Shown here piece by piece: positions 11,082-22,529 of a stretch of DNA of 64,000 nucleotides (positions are counted from its first letter, which is position 1; every line of letters starts with the position of its first letter). Source of the DNA: Kingdonia uniflora (Eukaryota > Streptophyta > Magnoliopsida > Ranunculales > Circaeasteraceae); contig JACGCM010000655.1 in assembly GCA_014058105.1 (NCBI GenBank), positions 2,130,501 to 2,194,500 on the forward strand, written 5' to 3'. The notes under the pieces are model-generated. The model was given only the letters and a program-made list of their open reading frames with translations, was not told the DNA's origin and made no database searches. A program made the position numbers and the translations under genes.

Positions 11082-12394
11082 GGGCGGCTTAGAGACGGAC
11101 ACGGCCTCCTATAGGTAGTAGGATAGGGTAGGTGGTACATCGAAGTTGGAAAGAGAAGGGCTTTAGTAGTTTGTAGTTTGGACACGAGACCCACTAAACT
11201 TGCGTACGAAAAGGGCTACTGTAGGATTTTTCTATAGTGAAGCTACAGTAGTTTAGGATGATGGATAAGTAGTTTGTAGTTTGGATCCTAATCATTGGTT
11301 CTGAAGGAACTTGCATACGGTGTAATCTATGTGTAAGGTGGAGTAGTTTGTAGTTTGGAGCCATTAGAGCTTCTAAAAAGAGCGTCAGTCAAAGGCAGCA
11401 AGAAAGAAGAGATCGAATACTTGCGTACGGAGAGTAGTTTAGCGGCTCAAACAAGAGGCCAAGGAGGACTGGCAGGCCGGCTATGGCCCCTACGTTGCTA
11501 CGACACTACTAGGTCCCTCGCTTATTCATACAACCCGGTCCAGTCTAACTAGGCCTCATCTTTGAGCGACGCCGACGAAGGAAAAAGCCTTGCCAAATAA
11601 AAGGCTCTTCTTTCTTCAGCACACCGCTCGCTTACGCTTCTCAAAAAACTGGTTGCCAATCTTTCCTAACCGCGCCTAGATCAAAGGCTAGGTTTTTTTG
11701 TAGTTTAGGAGCGCGTGAAACTCATCACTACCTCGTAAGGGGGTTGAGACCATAGCATGTGACACGAAAGCACCGCTTGAAATGACAGAACAACAAGCAG
11801 CCCGCCTAGAAGAGCGACTCGCTCCTCCGTGTTGTCACACAAGATAAGCACGCCGCCCTCGGCCCTATGCTGGCCGGGCGAATCAAAGTTCTCTTCCGGT
11901 CAACTGTCCACCCAGTCAAGTGCCAAAAACTCAGTGGAATCGCGCTTGGCACGCAGCTGGTGTGCTTCCTGCCGACGAGGAAAGAAAGAAGAGCGACAAG
12001 GCTTGGATTTGACTGCTTGCAGCAACAGTTGGGGAGCTGATGACCCAAAGAATCCCTGGGAACAACTGAAAAAGAAGATATCTCGGTCACTGTCACTATA
12101 TCGGGGCTGTATTGGCGAGATCCTGCGGTGAACAGCTGACCCAACAACCGCCAGGAAGTCCGAGGACCTTTAGTACCCTTAAAGCAGTCAAACCAGCAGC
12201 GAAAGCGCTAACGAAGGAAGACCGCCCTTGTCCACTCACCCTCACCTTTGCAGCGGTCCGGTCTCCAACACGTAGTCCCGATACACAGCGGAAAAGCGCT
12301 ACTTTTCCGCGTACGTAAGTGTTCTTTAATCAAACTATTCTAAAAGAAAGCTAAAGAAAGCTACCTACCCCTCTAAACTACTACTCCTACAGTG

Positions 12395-12553
12395 GAATAA
12401 GAGTTGTAGTACGCAAGTTGCGTTGTTAGTAGTTTGTGTTGTAGTTTGTAGCTGTTAGTAGTTTGTAGCTGTTAAGTAGCTGTTAAGTAGCTGTTAAGTA
12501 GTTTGTAGTTTGGACACCCTTTTCAACAAAAAGTACGCAAGTGTGTTAAAAAA
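12395..12553 (+). repeat. Direct repeat in nad2i709, copy 1
   Basis: A 159-bp block matches 15166-15313, except that it has three rather than two units of the 11-mer GCTGTTAAGTA. It holds two 9-bp elements and several GTAGTTTGTAGTTTGGA units. A related block lies near 24440-24600. Confidence 0.9.
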
Positions 12554-15165
12554 TAGCTCTAATGGCTCTTTTCTTTAATACCTATTCTTTTTGCGGCTTA
12601 TTTTCTTTAATGCTCCTAAACTACGTGCTCCAAACTACAAACTACTGTACTCCTTTGTACCTTCTGGTAGCTTTAGCAACCAAAGCCATAACTCCTTCGG
12701 CTACCTTGTCTTTTCTCCGGCGCTGCTAAAAAAAAAAACCTTAGGTTTCTAAACTACGCTTGGTGCCTTGTCTTTTTCTTTCTTGCTTGGTGTTCCCTCT
12801 CTTATCTATAGACAAATCCTTTTAAAGCCCTTGTCTTTTCTCCGGCGCGGAAGACAACGCTCGCGTTGCTCTTTTGACCGCACGCAAGTAGTAAGCTTCT
12901 TCCTCTACATTTTCCTTCCCCCTTTTCTAATGGCCCTAGAGTGGGTTAGGTTAGGCGTATAGGGTCCGAGATCACAGAACTTTAGACAACGACTGAAAGA
13001 ATAGGAATTCCAGCCCGGGAAAGTTGTTGGCAAGAACCATGCGGAAGGGGTCCTTGTAGCTGCTGTTTTTGAGCCCGACTTTGACCAGAGGGCGGCAGCA
13101 GGTTTGGCATCTGCTACTTTCCTGACCGACGGATCATCCACACCTCTGACTAAAAGCGCAGCCGCAACATAGTGAGAAAAAGTTGGGGGTAGATAAAAGC
13201 AAAGAGTGTTGACCAAGGATCCTAGGTTTCGTGCTTGTGCCTTTCTATCTATAGGGAAAAGCATAGGGGAGCGAAGAAAAATGACAGAACAAAGGGACTA
13301 TAGAAGACCCCGTCTTTCTATCATTCCCAGTCCCTATTTTTGGGAGAACTTGCGTACGCCGATCCTCATTTAGCTGTTAAATAAATCCTAGCTCTGGTCC
13401 GTCCAAGAAAGATTGACGCATGCATCCTAAACTACGATCCACGTACGCAAGTCCAGCAATAAATCGTAGACAGGTGTTATTAAAAAGGCGCCAAAGTGAA
13501 ATAAGAGTGAGAAGCTTTCTAAACCACTAGAGTAGGTTCTGTGTGTTTTAGAGCTAGGCGGAGTGAAAATAGCGTAGTAAAGAGTAGATTAGAAGCAGGT
13601 AGCTTGTAGTTGTAGTTGTATTTAAAAAGCAACTACAACTAGTGGTGTTAGAACTCTTTTCTTTTGGAGGTGGGTGACTTGCGTACGCCGATTCTTGTGG
13701 CTCTTGTTGGGTAGTTGTAGTTTAGAAGCCGGATTTGTCTAAAGAAGTCTAAAGAAAGGGTGAAAGTGGTTTTTTAACGTTATTAAAGAGCTAAGGAAAA
13801 GCAATAGCGTAGACATAGTTAAAAAATAACTCCACCTCTGAGCTACTTGTTTGTCTTTTAGGCTACCTATCACTCTTTCTATTACTATTGGGCACAAAGT
13901 TTTTTCACCCCCTCAAAAGTAGTTTACTTGCGTACGAAAAAAAGTGCCTTTAGCATAGTAAAAGAAAAAAAATAGGTAGGATCCTAAACTACAAAGACGT
14001 AGTTTAGGATGATGGAAAATAGGATCCTAATCATTGGTAAACTTGCGTACGGTGTAATCTTTGTGTAACTTGCGTACGGTGAAAAAGAGCTGTTAATAAA
14101 CACACTTACGTACTTTTTGTTGAAAAGGGTGTCCAAACTACAACTACTTAACAAAAACACGAACTCTTATTCCACTACAGCTACAAACTACTAACAACGC
14201 AACTTGCGTACGGAAAATCCATCATCTGTCTTTAAACTACTATCCACGTACGCAAGTTTGAAAGACAGATGGTGGATAAAAGGATTTGTCTATAGAAAAG
14301 AGTCAAAGCTATTTCTTTCCGGGCAAAAGTAAGCAAGACCCTTTTTCGCATGGCTCAACATAGCTCCGACTCTTATTTAACGTACGCAAGTCCGTGTAGC
14401 TTTAGCAACACCTTGACTTCTATTTAAAGCCCTTTACTCTTATCCACCGTCTCTTTTCTTTAGCTTTTCCGTAATGTATATTTCATCCGGTTTTTTTTAG
14501 CCTCTAACTACTTCCGCTGTCATTTGTAGGGTGTCCAAAACACTATTTTCCACTGTAGGAATGAAATAGTAGGTAGTTTAGAAGTTAAAAAATAGCTCTC
14601 TAACTACGCGCTATAAAGCTACCTACTTCTTCCGTCTACTTACTCTGAGCTACTTGAAAGGCTTTAACTCGCACCTCTTTTCTTTAATACTTGAAAGGTC
14701 CGGCGCTTTATTTAACTCCTACAGTGGATTAGAGTTTACGTACGCAAGTTGCGTGTAGTTTGTAGCTGTTAAAAGGACACCCGTTATGCCTTTACGTAGT
14801 TTAGGATCCTAAACTACCGCTAATTGTTTTATCCGTCGTTAGCTCCCACCTCTTCTAAAAGAAAAGGGGCCTACCCCACTCTACTCTCCTTCTATATACA
14901 GTGGAAAAGCGCTAACTCAAAACCTATTCTAGTGGGCACTACGGTACAAAGGAAAAGAAAGCTTCCAAACTACCTCTTTAAACTTACGTACGGCTACCAC
15001 TTGTTTTTGATGATGGAACAGTAGTTTACTTACGTACGCGCAACTATCGTTAGCTCTAATGGCTCCTAAACTACATTTCAGCACTTTTCTTTAATCTGGC
15101 TTCTAATAGCTTTAGCAACCTATAGCTTCACTATAGAAAAATCCTACACTTGCGTACTAAACTAC

Positions 15166-15313
15166 GAATAAGAGTTGTAGTACGCAAGTTGCGTTGTTAG
15201 TAGTTTGTGTTGTAGTTTGTAGCTGTTAGTAGTTTGTAGCTGTTAAGTAGCTGTTAAGTAGTTTGTAGTTTGGACACCCTTTTCAACAAAAAGTACGCAA
15301 GTGTGTTAAAAAA
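15166..15313 (+). repeat. Direct repeat in nad2i709, copy 2
   Basis: A 148-bp partner of 12395-12553. The 11-base length difference is one GCTGTTAAGTA unit. Confidence 0.9.
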
Positions 15314-16282
15314 CAACTTTCACCCTTTTCTTTAGCTTTTCCGTAATGTATATTTCATCCGGTTTTTTTTAGCCTTCGGCTACCTAACCCTAGCTCTAAT
15401 GGCTCTTTATCCACTTTGAAAGACTAACTACTAAGGATCCTCGTACGCAAGTCTCAGCAGTTAGGGGCTGGCCTTTTAGGTTGTAAGCTTTAGCAACTAC
15501 AACTCCGGCTTCCTGTGCCCACCTAAGGTGCTAGCTCTTTTCTTTAATCCTTCTATAGACATTAGTTATGCCTTTACGTAGTTTAGGATCCTATTTTCCA
15601 TCATCCACTATTTATCTCTCTGTTGTCCTTTTCTTTCTAAAAAAACACCGGTACTTGCGTACGGAGATTGCTTGGTGTGGGTCATCTATCTCCACTTCGC
15701 TTGACTATATAGAAAGACGGTCATTCATATCTAGGCGCACGCGCTCTAAAGCTACCTACTGGCTATGTGGTTCTGTTCTGGTTTTCATCATAGTTTGCAA
15801 GGATCCTTCACACGCAAAGGGATCGTCAGTCTATAGTAGGAATATGGCTAGGGTTTCGAAGCAAAACTGGCTCTGGAGCGTGTGGCTTTTGACGATGAAA
15901 GAAGAAGACCTCAGAGGATTTGGCCTCTCTAAAAGAAAGAGGTCTTCGTACGCAAGTAAACCTTTCTTTTCCACCGCTAAACTACTCCGCTGTTCTTTCT
16001 CTTTTCTTCCCTTCTATGCTTTTTCCTCCCCGTGTTCCCAAAAAAAATAGTCTCGTCCTTTTTTTTTTCACTCCTTTTAAACTAATCTATGGCCGCTCTT
16101 TCTTTCTACTGAACCTGCGCCTACTACTAGGTTAATAGGCGCTCTAAACTACTTCTTGTCGTTAGGAGTCTTTAGCACACTCCAATAAAAGAGCTCGCTA
16201 TGATGTCATATCAGGTGTGGAATGGTTGAGAGCGCGGCACACCACTGGATATATCATCCAAATCTAGAGTGGAGTTATGGGA

Positions 16283-16320
16283 CAGCCGTATGATGGAAAA
16301 GCACTTTCACGTTCGGTTCG
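16283..16320 (+). other. nad2: Group II intron domain V of nad2i709
   Basis: The strand CAGCCGTATGATGG and the return strand TTTCACGTTCGGTTCG form a domain V. Its hairpin is slightly enlarged and its first base is C rather than G. Exon 4 begins 655 bp further on. The sequence after it, GGAGAGCAC, is shared with nad5i230. Confidence 0.75.
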
Positions 16321-16321
16321 G

Positions 16322-16972
16322 AGAGCACTTTTTTCGTCGAGACTTCTGCGTTCCCCTTCGTGTGACTCTTCCAGGTGAATTGACAACCTAGCCGCTCCTT
16401 ACCTTACGTCACTCAAACTCTTTGAGCGCCCCAATCTTCTCCAACGCTAATCAAGCTCTATCACTCGGGTTTTTTGGGGGGATCAAGAGACCTTCTGCAT
16501 TAAGGATAGCTGACGCGCCTTCATAGCGACAGAGCGAGAAGATTCAACCGAACTTGCGTACGGCGTCTTGGTGTTGGCTAGTCGAAGTTGAGTGGCCTCA
16601 AAAGCTAGCTTTTCCCGCACCTCCGAAACCTTTAGCGCGCTAGTCGCTAAAAAAAAAAACAATGTCTGTTGAGTCGGGGCCTGGCTCCCTTCTTTTGAGC
16701 GGGCTCTCGAGCCCATAAGATAAGAAAACCCCCTTCCCCCATCAATCAAAGGGGCTCCCCCAAAGCACACTCATAGCCTCCAAAAAAACCAGCGAAAGGA
16801 ATAGCCAAAACTGTAGTTTGGCGCAAGATTTGCTTTCAAACTACGTGCTCTTTAAAGGTCCTCTAGCTACTTCTGCCGAAACCAGAGTTTGGACTGCGTC
16901 GCCTTTCCAACATTTGGTGCGGCGAGTTCAAAGCTAATCAAAGTGCCGGGGCCTCAGCTCTCTTTTGACTCT
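16322..16972 (+). other. nad2: Expanded domain VI of nad2i709
   Basis: AGAGCA at 16322-16327 pairs with TG-CTCT at 16966-16972, leaving an unpaired A at 16968, 7 nt before exon 4. The loop between the arms is about 640 bp. It has at least one 9-bp element (near 16553) and no recognised gene. The short stem makes this less secure than the nad2i542 case. Confidence 0.55.
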
Positions 16973-16974
16973 AG

Positions 16975-17735
16975 ATATGTGGGCACCTGATATCTATGAG
17001 GGTTCACCCACCCCGGTGACAGCATTCTCTTCTATTGCGCCTAAAATATCGATTTCTGCAAGTATGCTACGTCTTTCTATCTATAGTGCGTATGGAGCGA
17101 CCTTGCAACATCTCTTCTTTTTCTGCAGCATTGCTTCCATGATCTTAGGCGCACTGGCCGCCATGGCCCAAACGAAAGTCAAAAGACTTCTAGCTCATAG
17201 TTCGATTGGACATGTAGGTTATATTCGTACCGGTTTCTCGTGCGGAACCATAGAAGGCATTCAAGCGCTACTCATTGGTCTCTTCATTTATGCATCAACG
17301 ACGATAGGTGCCTTTGCCGTAGTTCTAGCATGTAGGCAAAGCCGTATCAAGTACATCGCAGATTTGGGCGCTCTAGCCAAAACCAATCCTCTTTCGGCTA
17401 TGACCTTCGCCATCACCATGTTCTCATACGCAGGAATCCCCCCTTTAGCCGGCTTTGGTAGCAAATTCTACTTGTTCTTCGCCGCTTTGGGTTGTGGGGC
17501 TTACTTCCTAGCCACTGTGGGAATACTGACTAGCGTGGTAGGTTGCTTTTATTACCTACGCTTAGCGAAAAGAATGTTCTTTGATACACCGCGAACCTGG
17601 ATTCTCTATGAACCAATGGATCGTAACAAGTCCTTACTACTAGCAATGACCTCTTCCTTCATTACTTCATCCTTTCCATACCCCTCGCCCTTGTTCTCAG
17701 CCACTCATCTAATGGCACTCAGTTCATATCTTTAA
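16975..17735 (+). CDS. nad2: NADH dehydrogenase subunit 2, exons 4 and 5 fused
   Basis: This is the C-terminal half of complex I subunit NAD2. It opens with AT completing a His codon split by nad2i709, then MWAPDIYEGSPTPVTAF, and ends MALSSYL with stop TAA at 17733-17735. The 761 bp equal the Arabidopsis exon 4 (573) plus exon 5 (188). Frame and residues run without a break through the nad2i1282 site at about GCFYYLRL, so that intron is missing. The tail SSFP stands where LFFL is expected, and other Ser/Thr/Ala replacements suggest unedited C-to-U sites in the gene. Candidate editing codons survive close downstream of the fused junction. Several residues, such as LACRQSRIKY, also differ from flowering plants. 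No repeat module interrupts it. Confidence 0.96.
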
Positions 17736-20700
17736 GTTCGATCAGTCACAAGGTTCAAAGAAAGGGGAGCTAGTAGGGGGGGGGAGCGCTATGGACCTAC
17801 TCGAGTCTGGCTTCACTTGCGTACGCTGAAAAAGCTAGGATTTGACTCGGCACAACCTAAGGAGAGAGCCAAGACCAGTCCATATGCTTAGAATAGGTTC
17901 CTGGAGCACCGGCTGGTTCACAAGTTTCGCTGGTTATTGCCCAGAAGGAGTTGGGGGTTTTTTTTCTACTAGGCCTTTAAAAAGCCTTTGGACATGCTAT
18001 GGGACGGCCGAATGCTTAGAATTGGATTTCCGGCCTTTTTCCCATGCGCTTTCTCTAACTACTGGTCAACCTCCAAAAAAACCAAGCAAGAAACTTGGTC
18101 AACAAGCAACCTCCAAAAAAAACCAAGCAAGAAACTCATACAGGAAGCTTTCTCCGTACGCAAGTTCTGCTTTCCGTATGGGGCGAATCATCGATGATCA
18201 ATCTCACGGCATGCCTCAATCGCTTCCTCTGATGAGCAATCTCCCACCCCCAGCATGCCTCACTCTTTTTTTTCCTCTCCTCTATAGACATGATCCTTAT
18301 CCTTGTCCTTTCCATGGACCTTGCTAGAGATTCAAGCCAACTCAAGGCGGCTCTCCAACACATAGCTGCAATAAGCCTCAGAAGGTGGTAGAGAGCCCTA
18401 GAAGAGTATGTATAGGTAGATAAGAGCTAGTATGGATAGGTAGGATAAGGACTGAGGGGCCTTTCTTCGGTTCCTTTGAAAGCGTTCTGTTAGCGACGTA
18501 TAAGCGCCACTTCCCAAGTTGAATCCTCACTTGCGTACGTCGAAATCAGACCCTATTGCGATAGCGGCCGCTGATTATTGCACGAAGTTGATTAGTTGCT
18601 TTCTCCCCTTTCTATGAAAAAGAAGAAAAACCGTAAGTGGTGAAAAGGTTCTCCAGCATCATAAGATAAGTAGGCTCGTTGAGATGATGGAAAAGTTGGG
18701 CTGCGTTTTTTTTTTTGGCGGCCTTTAAAAAGGATCCTTGCTACCGACGACTTGCGTACGCGAATTGAAGTTGGCGTTGCAAAGCTTTTGGTCCGGGACA
18801 GCCATTTCGCTTGGGGAAATCGAAGCGTAGTTTAAGGGCACAGAGTTCCACTCTTCCCTTCCCTACGGGGTCTGCTCTGGTCGTAAGTAGCCACCGCTTT
18901 CGACATTGAAACTGCGCTTTTTTACTTGCGTACGGTGATTTGGACACTGCGCTTTTTGAGGTGTTTTTTTTGTTTGGACTTGCGTACAAAGACCCCCTTT
19001 TCCTTTCGTGGGATGGGATCTGGAGTCGCTTTCTCATCTAGCACCTCGTCCCAAAGTAGAAAAAATAAAAGTAGAAACAGGCCTGTTTAAAAGGAACTGG
19101 AACTAGAGTTTTTGGGGGGTAGTCGTTTAGGGAGCAGCCCCGGTCTGGCTTTCTTTGAGGAGGGTCCAGGTGTGAAAGTAGTTAGAGGCGTATGAAAGAA
19201 AAAGAGGTGAGGGGGGGTTAAAAAGGAGTGAGTCACAGCAAGAAGACCACCGAGCGAATGACGGAAGAAGCTAAAGATGGGTGGGTCGGCAGAGGATCGG
19301 CACGAGTCGAAAATATGAAAGAAAAGCAGAATTGGATCCTAGCCTTAGAGTTCTCATCCTTTTTCTAAAAAAAAACAGGACCACCGCTTTTTTTAGAGCT
19401 AGAGTTCTCATCCTTTAAAAAAACAGTACCACCGCTTTTTTTAGAGCTGATGACACTATCTAACCCACACTATGCATAGCTACGCTGCAAAGCTTTTTCG
19501 CCGAACTTCGCTAACAAGAGTGGATTCTCTAATCCATCTTGCACTCACTCCCTCTTTTTTAACACCCCCGCTCAACTTGTCTCGCTAAGCGCTTAGGAAA
19601 AGCGCTCTTCTTTTCTTATGTGCCCTAAGCTCTAATCTTTCATAACTTTTGCCTTTTTTGGGGAAAGGGCTCTAAACTACTAAAGAAGTGGTCAAAAGCT
19701 TTAAAGCTTGGTCCCCTAAGAAAAGAAGGATAACTTACTATGCTCCATTCTCATCATATCACAATGGAATGCTAAAGGAACTTGCGTACGAAGAAAGAAA
19801 AGAGCTAGTAAGACCCACTAGGCAGGAACTTGCGTACGACGAAAGAGCATTAAAGAGTAGTTGTAGTTTAGAGGACGAAAGAAAATAGGTCACCAATACC
19901 TATTTTCTTAGGTCACCAATACCTATAGTGAGGCCTAAAACACAGCTGCAAAAAGCGAGAGAAAGAAAGGCGTGCGCTAAGGTGGACTGGAGGAATAGCA
20001 AGGATCCTAAACTACGCAATAGAAAGAGTTAGGTAGCGCAAGATTTGTCTATAGAAAAAGAGTTGCCTAAAATATACATTACGGCTAGGCGCTAAGGTGG
20101 GCTTTAGTAGTTTGTAGTTTGGAGTGAAAGTCGTTTAGAGCAAGAAAAAGCCAGCTTTCTTTTAGATCTAGTTCTAGTCGTTGCTAACAGTTGGGCGATC
20201 GCTTTTCTTCGTACGCAAGTTCTGCTTTTTGTTCGCCGGTAGTTTAGGATCCTAAAAAAAGAGGATCCTTCCTCTGTATAGAGGCGGCGGTGTGTGAGCA
20301 TCTATATAGATAGATAAAGAAGATAGATAGATAAAGAAGAGCAGCAAAAAAAAAGAGGTATTATGGATGGGCTCAAAATAAGGGATTTCGTTGCTAAAGC
20401 TCCGTAAAACTAGAAGCGCAAGAAAGAAGTAGTTGTAGTTTAGGGCACTCTTTTGCCTGACGGTTACTTCTTTAAAAAGAGGTGGGTTTGTAGTTTAGGA
20501 TCCTACTAAGATAGGCTCTTTAAGGAAGGTACAAAGGAAAAGAGGTAGCTTTCTAATCTACGTACGCAAGTGAAGAAAAAAAAAGGTACTAAGGAAAAGA
20601 GGGTGAAAGCGCTTGTTTTAAAATCGGCTCCAGCAAGGAAAGAATAGCTGCTAGCGCTTATTTAACAGCTTTCTAGTGCTCTCTTTTCTACGTACGCAAG

Positions 20701-20834
20701 TGTCTCGCATTTGCTGCCTCCAAACTACCGTCTTTCTTGTCTCGCATTTGCTGCCTCCAAACTACAACTACTTCTTTTTACCGTCTCCCTTGTCTCGCAT
20801 TCTATGATTTTTGGTTTTCATCTTGATCGCTCCT
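17736..20834. other. Spacer between nad2 and nad5
   Basis: There is no recognisable gene. Open frames at 17842-18327 and 18741-19037 include translated modules and show no family motifs. An imperfect tandem pair built on CCTCCAAAAAAACCAAGCAAG lies at about 18069-18136. An AGAGCT-centred duplicated pair lies at about 19337-19450. TGTCTCGCATTTGCTGCCTCC is duplicated just upstream of nad5. No promoter can be assigned with confidence. Confidence 0.65.
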
Positions 20835-21064
20835 ATGTACCTACTGATCGTCTTTTTGCCCCTGCTCGGTAGTTCCGTAGCTGGTTTTTTCGGACGTTTT
20901 CTAGGACCAGAGGGAAGCGCTATCATTACCACCACGTGCCTTTCATTCTCTTCGATCTTCTCTTTTCTCGCTTTTTATGAAGTCGCACTGGGGGGGAGTG
21001 CTTGCTATCTCAGAATGGCTCCATGGATCTCATCGGAAATGTTTGATGCTTCTTGGGGCTTCTT
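20835..21064 (+). CDS. nad5: NADH dehydrogenase subunit 5, exon 1
   Basis: NAD5 is the distal antiporter-like subunit of the complex I membrane arm. The exon starts at a genomic ATG at 20835 ([17 protein letters not shown]) and runs to [11 protein letters not shown] plus two bases of a Leu codon. This gives 230 bp, the standard nad5i230 exon 1 length. An open frame extends 8 codons upstream from a TTG, but the conserved N-terminus fixes the ATG start. The intron that follows begins TGGCGACCG. Exon 2 is 7.35 kb downstream on the same strand, so cis-splicing is plausible. No repeat module interrupts it. Confidence 0.95.
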
Positions 21065-21164
21065 TGGCGACCGTGAAGTCACCGGCTGAATTGCTGAGTC
21101 ATAGAGTTGGCTTTTTCGATAGGACTCGACCCGCCCCTACCCCCCCCAGCCAGATAGGTAGCCG

Positions 21165-21227
21165 GCCTAAAAGCTAAGCTATAGAAGCGTCACGAAAAGG
21201 AGGAATCCTATAGCTTAGCTTTTAGGC
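21165..21227. repeat. Perfect 20-bp inverted repeat in nad5i230
   Basis: The arms at 21165-21184 and 21208-21227 (outer bases GCCTAAAAGC, inner bases GCTATAG) are exact complements around a 23-nt loop. It lies 100 bp into the intron and may be an intron domain I hairpin or an inserted hairpin. Confidence 0.9.
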
Positions 21228-22492
21228 ATGACTGGTTTTACCTTACCTTTCGATTTTCTTTCTTTTGAGCACATAGCTGTTTTAAACTACTCATTTTTTT
21301 TGGTCTAACCCATCTTGTGAAGTAGTTGGAGGACTTGCGCAAAAAAAAAACCCTTCGCTTACCTAGCACATGCCACTTCATCCGTCACAAGTAATGTCTA
21401 AAAGTTATGTGCATGAGTTAGGTCTTAGTCTTTAGTATTCAGAAGTCAAAAGCCACGCTCCTAAAAAAAACGATAGCTATAGAAAAACAAAAGCCGGAGA
21501 AATCCTACCGGTGTTTTTTTAGAAAGCTGCGGGTTTCTTTTTTAATCGGAGTGATGTTGCTAAATCGGGTCGGATCCAGGTTCTAATCAATGCGAACCTA
21601 AGTCACTCTTATGTCTCTGATGACGGACGAAAGATCCCGGCTTTAGCAAATAGCTCCTTTATCTTTTATTTCCACAGCAAATAGCTCCACGCTCCTTTAT
21701 CTTTTATTCAAACCCACTACGTACTATGCAAAATGGACTGGTGACTTGTCTTTGGTCCGCTCAAGGATAGGTAGTTGCCTAAAATATACATTACGGCTTT
21801 AAAAAGCCGGACTTGCGTACGTTTAAAAGGATAAGGCCGCCTACAGTGGAATAAGAGTTTACGTACGCAAGTTGCGTTGTTTTCAGGACGTAGTTTGGAC
21901 ACCCTACAGCCTTTCTTTTGGAGGTGGGAGTCAGTAAAAGAATAGTGAAGGATCCTTTTTCTCTTTTATTACCCATTTTAAAGCGAAAACCCTCCAGTAG
22001 GCTATCTTGCTTGGTGTGGGACTAAAATGCGTTTTGCTTTCAAACTACGTGCTGCAAAGCGCGGCTTTTGACAACGAAAAGAAAACTCGAAGAAGAGTAG
22101 GGGCTCGGTGGGGGGGGGCACCATAGCATGTCGGGAATCAGGGGGGACATACTGGACGTGACCACCCCCTCTAAGGCTCTACCGCCCTTCCTTTCTATCG
22201 ATACAGAGTTGAGGAGGCCGCCTCGAACGCTTCTTTTGGAGGAAGCCTTTCAAGTATGAAAGAAGTAGCTAGAGGATCCTAAACTACAAATAAAATGAAA
22301 GAAGCCAGTAGTTTTAGAGCTATTTTTTAACACACTTGCGTACTTTTTGTTGAAAAGGGTGTCCAAACTACAAACTACTTAACAGCTACTTAACAGCTAC
22401 AAACTACTTAACAGCTACTTTTCCATCATCACGCAACTTGCGTACGTAAACTCTTATTCCACTGTAGGAGTTAAATAAGCTTTAAAAAGGGG

Positions 22493-22529
22493 AGTTGTGG
22501 TTGTAGTTGCTAAAGCTACAACCACAACT
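22493..22529. repeat. Hairpin element, opposite orientation to 8789-8833
   Basis: The same arm sequence GTTGTGGTTGTAG and its complement enclose the loop TTGCTAAAG, the reverse complement of the loop at 8807-8815. It is therefore the same element inverted, inside intron nad5i230. Confidence 0.88.

Larger units (their letters stand above)
11082..16974 (+). other. nad2: Group II intron nad2i709, 5.9 kb, cis
   Basis: The intron lies between nad2 exons 3 and 4 in the correct order and strand. It starts GGGCGGCTTAGAG rather than the textbook GTGCG and ends GACTCTAG. GC-richer, low-repeat stretches at about 11800-12300 and 12960-13200 look like intron core. Open frames there, such as those near 11806-12147 and 12905-13264, show no protein family. 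The rest is filled with 9-bp elements, GTAGTTT modules and two long direct repeats. At 5,893 bp the intron is inflated well beyond its size in typical flowering plants. Confidence 0.88.

Noticed and set aside
11806..12318. Overlapping open frames of 68-113 codons on both strands
   Set aside because: They overlap in a GC-rich module-poor stretch of nad2i709, likely intron core. No protein family is evident on either strand.
15568..16050. 160-codon open frame inside nad2i709
   Set aside because: It contains translated 9-bp elements (LRT, YAS), has no family motif, and lies in an intron. It looks like a chance frame held open by modules lacking stops.
17842..18327. 161-codon open frame downstream of nad2
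   Set aside because: No recognisable domain. Part of it is an imperfect tandem repeat of a CCTCCAAAAAAACC unit and it carries a GTACGCAAG element.
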